Shown here piece after piece: positions 7,750 through 15,509 of a stretch of 25,089 nt of DNA. The notes under the pieces are model-generated. The model saw nothing but the letters and a program-made list of their open reading frames with translations, did not search any database and was not told the DNA's origin. The DNA lies in the IMG/VR virus record IMGVR_UViG_3300027365_000055, positions 1 to 25,089 of that record; one strand, 5' to 3'. Positions within the stretch are counted from its first letter, which is position 1, and every line of letters begins with the position of its first letter. The DNA comes from a virus. A program made the position numbers and the translations under genes.

Positions 7750-8414
7750 ACCATTAATTCCGTTCCTGGTTGTATTGTGTTCGGATCGTCCCCGATTGCT
7801 TCCCTGTTATCAGCGTAAATAGTTTCCCAGTCATTCCCCGTTCTTTTTGCTATAGTAGTTAAGTTATCCCCTTCCTTAACTACGTAGCTACTGGGTGGTG
7901 TTTCTTCCGGTACTGGCGCCCTGTCCTCTGCCGTTTGCTGTGTCACTTCTTCGATCGTCCCGGTGTCTGTATTATACTGTCTGGGTCTTACGTCTTTATC
8001 GCGCTTAAAGTTACAGCTGTAATAAATATCTTTTTCGTGTCCTCTAAGATCCCAGTTAAAGGAAGCTAAATACATAGGTACGTTAAGATCTATTACAGGT
8101 ATAATAAGCTGTAAAGGCCTACCTGTATCTTTCCATTCTTTAAATATTTCCTTATATTCCAGCGGTTCTTTTAGAAGATCCCCGGCGATATTAACATAAC
8201 CGCCGTCGTATCTTGCCGGGAAAAAAGAGGACCAGCCCATACTGTCAAGTTCCACCCCGCTGTGGAAATCAATATTACCTACATTAAGGATCTTAACAGT
8301 ATCTACCATAGCCGCGCCCTCCTGGTATTGAAGCCTGGGCGGTATTACTGGAATACGTACGTATTCGCCTGTTTTATTATCCCTTATGGTTATCTTTACC
8401 TTTAGACTACCCAT
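7746..8414 (-). CDS. LysM-domain baseplate protein, XkdP-like (start moved to 8414)
   Basis: The frame is open up to a GTG at 8435, but the ATG at 8414 is better. GGAGGT lies 8 nt before it, inside the last codons of the tape measure gene, and it gives the start MGSLKVKITIRD. The product is 222 aa. Residues 1-150 form a beta-rich domain seen in XkdP-type proteins. A Thr/Pro/Glu linker follows at about 150-175, and residues 176-222 form a LysM domain (VVKEGDNLTTIAKRTG to IQPGTELMV). LysM binds N-acetylglucosamine-containing peptidoglycan, which fits anchoring the tail tip or baseplate to the wall. It overlaps the tape measure gene by 8 nt and the hub gene by 4 nt. Confidence 0.87.
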   Translation of the reverse strand: MGSLKVKITIRDNKTGEYVRIPVIPPRLQYQEGAAMVDTVKILNVGNIDFHSGVELDSMGWSSFFPARYDGGYVNIAGDLLKEPLEYKEIFKEWKDTGRPLQLIIPVIDLNVPMYLASFNWDLRGHEKDIYYSCNFKRDKDVRPRQYNTDTGTIEEVTQQTAEDRAPVPEETPPSSYVVKEGDNLTTIAKRTGNDWETIYADNREAIGDDPNTIQPGTELMV

Positions 8415-10854
8415 TGAGTAATACCTCCATTTCACCGGTGCTTAATACTTCGTCAGCGTCCGATAATCTGTTATATAGACTAGCTATAATCTCGTCTACC
8501 AGATCTTCTACATTTCTATTACCTACGTCCTTAAGTTCTAAAGTACCTATTAAGTTCTGAATAGCTACGCTTTTACTTGTATTATTCGTGTTAACTGTTC
8601 CAGCTGGGTTTATTTTCTGACTGTTACCTGTTGTAGGGCTATCTTTAAATTGATCCCCAGAAGCGCTGGCCTTAAGTTCTATAGGTTTTAGATTTTCTAA
8701 GTTTTTAGGTAAAAAAGCTTTCGGGATCTTATCAATTATCCCTACTACCTTATTATAAATATCTAAAACGCTGTTTCTAACCCCGCTGAATACATTATCT
8801 ACGGCGTTTAAAATCCCGTTAATCGGTGTCAGCGCAAAATCTTTTACTTTTTCAAATACATTAGTAACAGTATCGTAGATCTTAGTAGCTTTATTTTCTA
8901 TACCGTCTATTATAGTAGTTATAATAGCCTGGCCGCTACCTGTTAAATTACTAAAAGGTCCGTCCTTAGCGTCACTAAACGGCAGTAAGTTTCTTACCTT
9001 TTCAAATACATTCTTTACAGCTTCTACTGGGGCCATAGCCGCGGTTTGAATTCCTGTAACTAAGGTATTTATAATAGTACCCCCGGCGTCTAAAAATAGA
9101 CCACCTAACTCTGTAAAGAACTGTTCTATACCAGTCCAGATACCAGATAGCATACTTAACATAGCTTCCCAGGCACCTTCCCAGTCACCGGTAAGTAGGC
9201 TTAAACCTACACCGAATATTCCGGATATTATAGACCAGCTTATACGAACTATTGCGCCTACCATACCCATAACACGGCGTACGGTATCAAATATTAAACT
9301 AAAGCCATTAATTACTGCTGTCTTAATTATGTTAATCTTAGCCATTACAAAAGGCCCTAAAAAAGCCCAAACAAAAGATATTATCTGCTCGATCTTAGGC
9401 CAGTAAGTATTAACCCAGTTAAGTACTGCACTAAAAGCGTTAACTATAGAATTCCGTAAACTATCTACTATAGGTTTAACCTTAGTCCAGATTGTATCCC
9501 ATACGCTGTTAACAATGTTTCTAAAGGTTTCTGACTTCCTATAGGCTAATATTAAACCTCCGACTAATAAAGCTATCGAAGCTACTACCAGGCCTATAGG
9601 GTTAGCGTTTAAAGCGATATTGAGCGCTGTTTGGACGCCGGCCCAACCTTCGGTTATACCGATCGCTATAAGACCTAATGTCTGATAAGCTGTAATAGCG
9701 GCATTATAAGCCCATTGTATACCAGCGGCTACGGTCTGGTAAAAAGCTATACCTTTAGTAATCATTAAGTAACTACCCAGGGTTACGACTAAGCCTTCTA
9801 CAAAAGGCCCGATCCAGTCCCAGTTATTGCGGATAGCTTGTGCGGCACCGATCATAAAAAAGACGCCCGGTTTTATGTAATTATTAATTCCGTTTTTTAC
9901 AGCTGTTAAACTATTTTCTACATTTGTAGCCCAGCGATCTATAGCGCCGCTGTCCTCTAAAAAGCTTAGGTACTCTAAAAGACCTTCAAGCTGTAATTTA
10001 GCTTCCTCGAAGATCGGTTCGCCTAAAGTTCTACCTAACCGGGACCAGAAATCTTTAGCATTTGACATCATACCGTCCCAGGTTTCCATTTGCATAGCCA
10101 TTCCGCCCTCGAAGCGTTCTTCCATAAGAGAAAATAAAGCGGCGTTAAAAGCTTTCATATCCGTTATTTGTCCCTTATTGTTAATCGGGTTAGTGCCTAG
10201 CATTTCGGCCTGTTCCTCGATCATATCCTTAGTTATACCGAATTCTTTAAGTCTTTCTACTTCTCCGGTCTGGGCGTCTGCTACAGCTTCTACTGCTTGC
10301 ATAAGATCTTTACCCATTACAGAAGCCATATCGCCAGTAATACCTAATACTTTTTCTGACTGCAAGCCGTAACTTTCTAGACGGGTAGTAGCTTCTACTA
10401 TATCGCCGATCTGAAAGGGTGTTCCGCCGGCGAATTTTTCGGCCCATTCTAGCTGTTTAATAGCTTCTTCCTGTGAACCCATTATAACCTCTAGCGTATT
10501 CTGGTAAGTTTCCATATTAGCGTTACTATCTACAAGCCATTTTTTACCGCCTACCAGGGCCATACTCGAAGCTACACCGACTAATAAACCTCTTAACATT
10601 CTCATTCCAGAACCTAATCTATTTGTAGCAGTCCGCTGTTCTTTTAAGTTATTAGTAGCCCTCTGGGTGTCGCGGCTAAAATCGTCCATACTGTCCCGCG
10701 CTCTTAACTGCCTATTTACCATTTCTGCGGTTTCGCTGTTAGCGCCTTCTATAGAGTTACTAAACATATCGGTAGCGCGTTTTACGTCCTTTAATTGCTT
10801 ACTAAATCTATCTTTCAAGGTCATTTTAGCGCCCATTACAAATTCTCTAGCCAT
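8407..10854 (-). CDS. Tail tape measure protein (XkdO-like)
   Basis: This 815-aa protein lies directly after the frameshifted tail chaperone, the standard place for the tape measure. It has an N-terminal coiled-coil region (10-80), a hydrophobic helix (about 86-103, in MLRGLLVGVASSMALVGG) and the TPF motif with QIGDIVEATTRLESYGL (145-164) of the TMP core. Residues about 345-445 hold several hydrophobic helices, including GLVVASIALLVGGLILAY. The C-terminal half is amphipathic and Gly/Ile-rich with repeated FEKV units. It sets tail length and helps DNA entry. At about 0.15 nm per residue it would give a tail near 120 nm (inference). The start has GGGGGTAAATTAATG and lies 22 nt after the frameshift ORF. 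Confidence 0.92.
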   Translation of the reverse strand: MAREFVMGAKMTLKDRFSKQLKDVKRATDMFSNSIEGANSETAEMVNRQLRARDSMDDFSRDTQRATNNLKEQRTATNRLGSGMRMLRGLLVGVASSMALVGGKKWLVDSNANMETYQNTLEVIMGSQEEAIKQLEWAEKFAGGTPFQIGDIVEATTRLESYGLQSEKVLGITGDMASVMGKDLMQAVEAVADAQTGEVERLKEFGITKDMIEEQAEMLGTNPINNKGQITDMKAFNAALFSLMEERFEGGMAMQMETWDGMMSNAKDFWSRLGRTLGEPIFEEAKLQLEGLLEYLSFLEDSGAIDRWATNVENSLTAVKNGINNYIKPGVFFMIGAAQAIRNNWDWIGPFVEGLVVTLGSYLMITKGIAFYQTVAAGIQWAYNAAITAYQTLGLIAIGITEGWAGVQTALNIALNANPIGLVVASIALLVGGLILAYRKSETFRNIVNSVWDTIWTKVKPIVDSLRNSIVNAFSAVLNWVNTYWPKIEQIISFVWAFLGPFVMAKINIIKTAVINGFSLIFDTVRRVMGMVGAIVRISWSIISGIFGVGLSLLTGDWEGAWEAMLSMLSGIWTGIEQFFTELGGLFLDAGGTIINTLVTGIQTAAMAPVEAVKNVFEKVRNLLPFSDAKDGPFSNLTGSGQAIITTIIDGIENKATKIYDTVTNVFEKVKDFALTPINGILNAVDNVFSGVRNSVLDIYNKVVGIIDKIPKAFLPKNLENLKPIELKASASGDQFKDSPTTGNSQKINPAGTVNTNNTSKSVAIQNLIGTLELKDVGNRNVEDLVDEIIASLYNRLSDADEVLSTGEMEVLLNG

Positions 10855-10876
10855 TAATTTACCCCCTTTCTACTCA

Positions 10877-11472
10877 TTACTTGCGAGATCTTTTATTTTC
10901 TGCTTTGATCCGTTCAAGCGTAGCCTGGTAAATAAAAGTTTTTTCGCCAGGCGGTAGGTTGTAAATTTCGGACGGAAGCTTTTTATAGTTATTCCATATA
11001 TAAGCTAATAACCTAGCTTCGCCGTCCTGCTTTATTAGTTTTTTACTTCTTCCTCCTGCTTTTTACGCGCTCTTTTACCAAAACCGGAAAGATCTTGTAT
11101 ATCCATAGCGAACTCGTAAATTTCCCCCGGCTGTAGTAACTTACTTACCGCTTTTTCAGCGCTGACTACGTTAAGCTTTTCCAGCAGTTTTTTATTAGCA
11201 AAAGTAAAGTCGCTTCGATTATCCTTATCTACCGCGTCGATAACTAAGCGAACCATTAGTTTATCGTCGTCTACGTCGGGTTTTCTTCCACCCGATCCGT
11301 CCGGTATCAACTTAACACAGTCGCGCTTATTTCTCTTATACTCTGGGTGATCTATAGCAGTATAAGGAATTAAACCCAGTTTCTCGCTTTCAAATTCCCC
11401 GGTCTTAAGACTTGTAAGTTCTTCTGTATCCTTTGTTAAGATCATATCTAAACTAGTAAAATTGTTTGACAT
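10877..11472 (-). CDS. Frameshift-extended tail assembly chaperone (G-T type, 198 aa)
   Basis: The 145-codon chaperone gene ends at 11035 within GTA AAA AAC TAA. If ribosomes slip -1 on A AAA AAC (11038-11044), reading continues for 53 more codons to TAA at 10877. That adds LIKQDGEARLLAYIW through LPSEIYNLPPGEKTF to SRK. The extra ORF has no ribosome site or good start of its own. It fills the whole gap before the tape measure gene, as in lambda G/GT and XkdN-type loci. An internal AGGAGG (11052-11057) lies 7 nt before the heptamer. Downstream hairpins are possible: CTAATAA/TTATTAG at once, or AAGCTA/TAGCTT 18 nt later. Long tail phages use such products to fold and load the tape measure. Confidence 0.85.
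11035..11472 (-). CDS. Tail assembly chaperone, XkdN-like (unshifted product)
   Basis: This 145-aa protein sits between tail tube and tape measure, the XkdN/gpG place. The sequence is mostly alpha-helical and charged: SLDMILTKDTEEL, a central GRKPDVDDDKLMVRLVIDAVDKDN region, then LLEKLNVVSAEKAVSKLLQPGEIYEFAMDIQDLSGFG before a basic/acidic tail. The LLQPGE and DI-DLSGFG elements resemble those I recall from XkdN-type chaperones. AAAGGGG lies 12 nt ahead of the ATG. The last 2 codons before the stop form the slippery site used to make the longer product. A hairpin at 11501-11530 precedes it in the leader. Confidence 0.8.
   Translation of the reverse strand: MSNNFTSLDMILTKDTEELTSLKTGEFESEKLGLIPYTAIDHPEYKRNKRDCVKLIPDGSGGRKPDVDDDKLMVRLVIDAVDKDNRSDFTFANKKLLEKLNVVSAEKAVSKLLQPGEIYEFAMDIQDLSGFGKRARKKQEEEVKN
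11038..11057 (-). promoter_or_regulatory. Programmed -1 ribosomal frameshift signal
   Basis: Read on the minus strand, AGGAGG (11057-11052), then 7 nt, then A AAA AAC (11044-11038), then the zero-frame stop TAA (11037-11035). The layout copies the E. coli dnaX signal: an internal Shine-Dalgarno upstream, a slippery heptamer, and an mRNA hairpin downstream. Candidate hairpins are 11005-11011 with 11032-11038 (7 bp) and 11002-11007 with 11014-11019 (6 bp, loop 6). They exclude each other. The heptamer is in the correct zero-frame phase. Confidence 0.85.
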
Positions 11473-11500
11473 AAATTAAAACCCCTTTCTAATATTAGCC

Positions 11501-11530
11501 AGGGGTTAAGCCTTTACGGCGTTAACCCCT
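11501..11530 (-). promoter_or_regulatory. Strong intergenic hairpin before the tail chaperone gene
   Basis: AGGGGTTAAGCC (11501-11512) pairs with GGCGTTAACCCCT (11518-11530), with one bulged base and a 5-nt loop. It lies in the 68-nt gap between tube and chaperone genes. On the minus strand no U run follows, so it is not a typical intrinsic terminator. A partial terminator, an mRNA-stability element or a processing site that lowers chaperone relative to tube expression are all possible. Confidence 0.6.
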
Positions 11531-11540
11531 AACTATTGAA

Positions 11541-11963
11541 TTATTCGTCTATACTGGCCTTATATTCGAAATCTTCGAAAGTAAAGTCCAGTTCTACTTC
11601 TACAATATCCCCTAATGAATAGTTCTGTAAGGGTATCTGATCGAAAGATAGTCGCTTATAAAGGACTGCTTCTTCCCCTTTTGCAGTAGGATCTGCCAGC
11701 TTCCCTAAATAGTTAAACTTAGCTGTAGGTTCCTCGCTGATCTTTTTAACCAGGGCAGAAGTAAGTTTTAAATAAGTTACTGATCCAGAACCGGATCCGC
11801 CCATAACTTTATGTCCGGACATAAATTCGCCGGCCATTTCTATTTCCTCTTTGTTAAGATCTACTACAGCTTCAAATTCCTGGGTAGTAGTTAACTGGCG
11901 GCCGTCCTCGTCGTATAAAAAGCCATATTTACCGTTAATAACTTCGTTAGTGTCGAAGCCCAT
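11541..11963 (-). CDS. Tail tube protein (XkdM-like)
   Basis: This 140-aa protein has the XkdM pattern. It starts GFDTNEVINGKYGFLYDEDGRQL, then has a helix and strand with EAVVDLNKEEIEMAGEFMSGHKVMG (about 29-55), then GSGSVTYLKLTS, and a C-terminal beta region ending VEVELDFTFEDFEY. These proteins stack as hexamers to form the inner tube through which DNA passes. It follows the sheath gene by 18 nt and has an AGGGGG ribosome site. The following gap contains a hairpin. Confidence 0.9.
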   Translation of the reverse strand: MGFDTNEVINGKYGFLYDEDGRQLTTTQEFEAVVDLNKEEIEMAGEFMSGHKVMGGSGSGSVTYLKLTSALVKKISEEPTAKFNYLGKLADPTAKGEEAVLYKRLSFDQIPLQNYSLGDIVEVELDFTFEDFEYKASIDE

Positions 11964-11981
11964 ATATTAATACCCCCTCTA

Positions 11982-13409
11982 TTAAAATCTAAGTTGGAAT
12001 TTCTGGTAGATCCGTTCCATACTATCAACGGGTGTAAATTCAGCGATAAAGTAAGCTTCGTCTAAAGCCGGGCTATATACCGCGTCTTTGCCGTGATATT
12101 CCGGATCTTCGATATAAGAGTACCTAAAACCTGGTTCGTCTTTAACTACTTCCATAGCCGCCAGCGCTCTAAAGTATGTATCCTGTACTAAACTAGCGTA
12201 GGTCTGTCTAGCTTCCTGGGTATTAGATTTAGTTTTCTTATACTCATTACCGAAAGCTTCCAGATCTCTACTGATAAAATCAAGCGCGTTATTTACTCTG
12301 ATCTTACCCATATAGATATGTTCGCCACCGGAAGGCGCTGTTAAAGTATTAACCCCTTCGTCGATAACTACCATACCTTTATCATCAGTAGTAAATACTA
12401 AAGTACCAGCTTCTTTTGCTTTTACACGATCCCCTGGTAGTAATTCTTCATTAACGCTGTCGTAGTCGATAACTACATCAGTCACAGTTCTATTTAACGG
12501 AATACTTGCGACCCTGGCCGCTACGAATACTGCCATTTCTGCCGCTGTGTAACCGTCAACACCGTTTCCGACGTTAACTATACCTCTGTGGTTAAAGTTC
12601 TTACTGGCTGTATTAGCCGCGTCGACGTCTGTATCCCAGGTAGACGGTCCACCACTTGCAAAAGTGATATATAAGCCCTGGTCCCTTACTCTTTTAGTCC
12701 AAGCTTCCATCTCTGCTATAATAGCTTCGTCGTCTACACCGTCAAGACTGAAAGCCTGCGGCTTGCCGTTAGCTTCTATAGCGTCCAGGAAGTTTGAATA
12801 CTCGGTCGAAGTAATAGCGGCCGCGCCGTTATTACCACCGGCGAAAGGCTCACCTACAATATTAGCTGGTAGGTTGTCGCCAGTACTTGTTACATTCACG
12901 TAGCCTGTAGCGTTCAGCTTTTCTTCCAGCTCTGCTACGGTTCCGGCGTCTACTTCTGCTAGCTTATAGCCATTTTCTATAATCTGGATAACTTTATTCC
13001 CGTCAGTAGCCAGGCTATCTTTAACTGTTACTTCAAAAGCCCTGTCGCTGGGGTACTTAGTTTCCATAGCTATACTTTCAGTCGTGCCGCTATCTTGCAA
13101 GCTTACTGTACCCTTTGCGGCGTCTGGGTCTGCCATACGATAAGTTAATACTCGCTGTGGCTTACCTTTCCAGGCGTTATCATAGATTAAATTAGCGGAT
13201 AAGCTTTCATTTGCAGAAGCGTTGTACTTCTTATCAAATTCCCCGCCGAATAATACCTGTTCCAGCTTGTTAGCCGGTCCCCAGTCAGCGGTAAACGGAT
13301 AAGCTACTATACCGCGATCGCCTAACGGGATACCAGTTATTACAGACTGTATCAGCGTATAAACACCGGATAGTACTTTACTGGATCCTTCTATATAAGT
13401 ACCTGCCAT
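11982..13409 (-). CDS. Contractile tail sheath protein (XkdK-like)
   Basis: This 475-aa protein has the N-terminal GTYIEGSSKVLSGVYTLI, the arm seen at the start of sheath proteins. The typical strand GIVAYPFTADWGP follows (residues 33-45). A large insertion domain (about 90-340) contains TSTEYSNFLDAIE and TWTKRVRDQG-type helices with a VDDEAIIAEM strand. The C-terminal sheath domain holds KIRVNNALDFISRDL (369-383) and FTPVDSMERIYQKFQ (458-472). The sheath surrounds the tube and contracts on host binding, which makes this a myovirus. It has an AAGGGGGATTATAAATT leader and sits just before the tube gene, as in PBSX. Confidence 0.94.
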   Translation of the reverse strand: MAGTYIEGSSKVLSGVYTLIQSVITGIPLGDRGIVAYPFTADWGPANKLEQVLFGGEFDKKYNASANESLSANLIYDNAWKGKPQRVLTYRMADPDAAKGTVSLQDSGTTESIAMETKYPSDRAFEVTVKDSLATDGNKVIQIIENGYKLAEVDAGTVAELEEKLNATGYVNVTSTGDNLPANIVGEPFAGGNNGAAAITSTEYSNFLDAIEANGKPQAFSLDGVDDEAIIAEMEAWTKRVRDQGLYITFASGGPSTWDTDVDAANTASKNFNHRGIVNVGNGVDGYTAAEMAVFVAARVASIPLNRTVTDVVIDYDSVNEELLPGDRVKAKEAGTLVFTTDDKGMVVIDEGVNTLTAPSGGEHIYMGKIRVNNALDFISRDLEAFGNEYKKTKSNTQEARQTYASLVQDTYFRALAAMEVVKDEPGFRYSYIEDPEYHGKDAVYSPALDEAYFIAEFTPVDSMERIYQKFQLRF

Positions 13410-13429
13410 AATTTATAATCCCCCTTCGA

Positions 13430-13648
13430 TTATCTTTTTACCTTGCGCGCTTTATACGCGTCAAGTTTCTTTTTTGCTTCTTCTTTCGTGATTTCCCCTT
13501 CTAAGTTACGAAGGGCGCCAGCTAAAAGGTGCGGTCTAACGTTAAAAGCAGTTTCTGCCGCATTTATTAGTTCTTCCTTTGTGTACGTGGCTTTATTTTC
13601 TGTGTTCGTAGTGGTCTTTTTTGTGTCCTCTTTCTTACTTTTAGCCAT
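13430..13648 (-). CDS. Small tail-region protein, 72 aa
   Basis: Residues 1-20 are Lys/Thr-rich and disordered-looking. Residues 21-72 carry a helical pattern, YTKEELINAAETAFNVRPHL then AGALRNLEG, then ITKEEAKKKLDAYKARKVK. Small proteins of this type, with -EEL-A-A--F-V-P-L--GAL, recur just before the sheath gene in Bacillota myoviruses as I recall them. I do not know their function. A clear AAAGGGGG site precedes the ATG, and spacing to neighbours is 14-20 nt, so the gene is well supported. Confidence 0.75.
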   Translation of the reverse strand: MAKSKKEDTKKTTTNTENKATYTKEELINAAETAFNVRPHLLAGALRNLEGEITKEEAKKKLDAYKARKVKR

Positions 13649-13662
13649 TTAATAAACCCCCT

Positions 13663-14145
13663 TTAGTAGTCTTTAACTTCGCCGCGATTTTCATTTATTA
13701 TCAGTCTATTACCTACAAAAGTAGGACTAGGCGGCGCTTCTGGTACTGGGCGGCTGTAAGTTACTTCGTACCTAATAACAAAGCTAATATCCAGGCCGTC
13801 ACTGTCTGTGAACTCAACTTCTATATTCTTAAGCCTTCCTACTTTAACACCGTTTCCGTCTTTAATATCTAAATAACTGTCCCGATCTTCTATATCAGAT
13901 ATTAAAGCTTCCTGTATTTCCAGGGCTTCGTCTAAGTTATTAGCAAATAACCTACAATACTGGGTTATTCCGTTCACGTATTTATACCGGGTTAGTTCCC
14001 GATCTTTACCCCTGCCCGGCGGTTCAAATAAGATTATAGGCCTGGAAGCTTTAGTTTTACCGCTGTTTAAGCGGATAGAATTCACGTCTGCCGCCTGCTT
14101 TATCCAGGTCTGGATCGTGTTTAATTCTAGTTTATAGTTACCCAT
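13663..14145 (-). CDS. Putative tail terminator / tail completion protein
   Basis: This 160-aa protein lies between the HK97 gp10-like gene and the small gene before the sheath, the tail-terminator place in PBSX/skin-like modules (XkdJ/YqbJ region). It begins with an amphipathic helix (YKLELNTIQTWIKQA), has a strand with SRPIILFEPPGRGKD (34-48), a helix with LDEALEIQEALISDIEDR and a C-terminal beta hairpin including SFVIRYEVTYSRPVPE. That alternation fits the terminator fold that caps the tube and joins head and tail. No catalytic motif is seen. The assignment rests mainly on order and size. Confidence 0.55.
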   Translation of the reverse strand: MGNYKLELNTIQTWIKQAADVNSIRLNSGKTKASRPIILFEPPGRGKDRELTRYKYVNGITQYCRLFANNLDEALEIQEALISDIEDRDSYLDIKDGNGVKVGRLKNIEVEFTDSDGLDISFVIRYEVTYSRPVPEAPPSPTFVGNRLIINENRGEVKDY

Positions 14146-14159
14146 TAACCAGGCCCCCT

Positions 14160-14657
14160 TTAGTTATTTAATTCAGCGTAAAGGCGCTGAAATTCAAAGT
14201 CTACAATGTCGCTTAAATCGTCATCTAAGTATTCTATACCTTTAGCCATTTGGTGTGCGCCAGGAATAACTTTTCCGGTAAGAACCATTCCGGTGTCGTA
14301 ATCTTCCCGGTAATGAAAGGTTCCGTTTTTCCAGAAGCCAGGGACAAATCTTCCAGCTTGTTGCTCGAAGCCTTCCTCTACGTGTCTGGCGTACTTAACT
14401 GTAGTTCCCCAGACTACGTAACTTGTCTTACCTGCTTTAAGTTCAAATACATTATTTTTATCACCGAAGCTATAGCTATCAGCCAAAGTTCCAGATCTTA
14501 CGGGCGTAAGGTCCTGGGTGTATTCTAAACCGCGAAGGCCTGCTGATCTTAACACCCGGGATTTAAAGCGTTCGATATGTTCGTCGTCTAAACCGTCTAA
14601 CCACTTTATCCAGTCTTCTAAGTTTTCGATCTCTAAATTATCGTCGCGGCGGGCCAT
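14160..14657 (-). CDS. HK97 gp10-like head-tail joining protein (XkdI-like)
   Basis: This 165-aa protein has the gp10 hallmarks. An N-terminal helix leads into LRSAGLRGLEYTQDLTPVRSGTLADSYS, with the key TPVRSGTL at 56-63. A strand follows, then WGTTVKYARHVEEGF (83-97), and a C-terminal helix begins at GAHQMAKGIEYL. The family forms part of the head-tail interface or tail completion. Its ATG overlaps the connector stop in a TAATG junction and lacks a strong ribosome site, so it is probably translated by coupling with the gene before it. Confidence 0.85.
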   Translation of the reverse strand: MARRDDNLEIENLEDWIKWLDGLDDEHIERFKSRVLRSAGLRGLEYTQDLTPVRSGTLADSYSFGDKNNVFELKAGKTSYVVWGTTVKYARHVEEGFEQQAGRFVPGFWKNGTFHYREDYDTGMVLTGKVIPGAHQMAKGIEYLDDDLSDIVDFEFQRLYAELNN

Positions 14658-15046
14658 TATAAAAAACTGATCCCGCGATCTGACTTTTCCGCGTTAATTC
14701 TGTCGTGCAATTCAGCGTAAGGCTGTAGCATTGTTACGACGTCCTTAAGCGGGTCTTTCTTTTTAACAAAGTGGCCGGTCGGTGCGGCTTCTGTTACGTT
14801 ACCGTTATCAAGGTTGACCTGGCCCGTTTCGCCCTCGCTTAGTATCTCGAAAGCCATACCTATAGCACTTTTAATGTTCTCTGGATCCATTCCAGCGCTA
14901 GTTATTTGATCTTCGGTTAGCGGTCCACCTATAACACCTGCCGCAAAGCCATTAGCACGACCTAAAAACTTAGTTACGTCGTTAGTACTCATATTTTCAG
15001 CGTCCGGGTAGTAGTCGTTTAGTTCACTAGCTGTAAGATAGGCCAT
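14657..15046 (-). CDS. Head-tail connector protein (YqbG / gp6-like)
   Basis: This 129-aa, mostly helical protein starts AYLTASELNDYYPDAENM, typical of connector proteins of the gp6/YqbG type. It then has TKFLGRANGFAAGVIGG (26-42) and the helix IKSAIGMAFEILSEG. These form a ring under the portal. It lies right after the YqbF-like gene, matching the skin element order yqbE-F-G. AAGGGGG precedes the ATG. The connector role is inferred from position and general pattern. Confidence 0.7.
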   Translation of the reverse strand: MAYLTASELNDYYPDAENMSTNDVTKFLGRANGFAAGVIGGPLTEDQITSAGMDPENIKSAIGMAFEILSEGETGQVNLDNGNVTEAAPTGHFVKKKDPLKDVVTMLQPYAELHDRINAEKSDRGISFL

Positions 15047-15058
15047 AACTTAACCCCC

Positions 15059-15442
15059 TTATTCTTCTAATTTTTTAAGTACGGCTTTAGTCTTATCGGC
15101 TTCGATAATAGCTTCAATTAGAGGATCTTTATTAATATCGTAAGGAATTTCGATAATTTCCTTAGCTACTTCGTAAAGATTATCCCTTGTTTTCTTATCT
15201 AAAGTTTTAAATTCTTTTTCATAAGCCGCTTGCAGTTCTTCTTCGGTTTGCTTACTGTCGTCCTGGGAAGTATCTTCATTCTTAACTTCCATTACCACAG
15301 CTTTTGCGACCTTTTCTTTTACTAGGTGTTCGCCGGCACTTACCGGAAGTTCTACTACTTGATCCTTTTTAAGATCTACACCCCTTAAAGTAACCTTACC
15401 GCCCTTAAGAATTTTATACTTTCTTTCCTGTACGTCTGCCAT
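15059..15442 (-). CDS. YqbF-like protein next to the capsid gene
   Basis: This 127-aa protein has residues 6-50 forming a small beta domain (KYKILKGGKVTLRGVDLKKD to SAGEHLVKEKVAKAV), like the N-terminal domain I associate with YqbF. A charged linker (about 52-72) follows. Residues 73-127 are helical and resemble an HeH/LEM-type fold (RDNLYEVAKEI to KDPLIEAI). The gene sits between major capsid and connector, as yqbF does in the B. subtilis skin element. It has a perfect AAGGAGG site. Its function is unknown to me; a capsid accessory or connector-associated role is likely. Confidence 0.6.
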   Translation of the reverse strand: MADVQERKYKILKGGKVTLRGVDLKKDQVVELPVSAGEHLVKEKVAKAVVMEVKNEDTSQDDSKQTEEELQAAYEKEFKTLDKKTRDNLYEVAKEIIEIPYDINKDPLIEAIIEADKTKAVLKKLEE

Positions 15443-15466
15443 TTAGCTAATACCTCCTTGTGATTT

Positions 15467-15492
15467 ACCAGGGCCTATAATTAGACCCTGGT
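15467..15492 (-). promoter_or_regulatory. Hairpin after the major capsid gene
   Basis: ACCAGGGCC (15467-15475) and GACCCTGGT (15484-15492) form a 9-bp stem (one G-U pair in the transcript) with an 8-nt loop in the gap after the capsid stop codon. No U run follows on the minus strand. It may protect the abundant capsid message from 3' decay or cause partial termination. Confidence 0.55.
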
Positions 15493-15509
15493 TACATTAG
15501 TTAATTAGT

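Noticed and set aside
8415-8435. GTG start at 8435 for the LysM protein
   Set aside because: The ATG at 8414 has a perfect GGAGGT at 8 nt spacing, and the GTG has none.
10877-11034. Separate gene between chaperone and tape measure
   Set aside because: The frame has no start with a ribosome site and is joined to the chaperone by a proper slippery heptamer, so it is treated as a frameshift extension.
11501-11530. Intrinsic terminator between tube and chaperone genes
   Set aside because: A strong stem is present but the transcribed strand has no U tract, and essential tail genes lie downstream.
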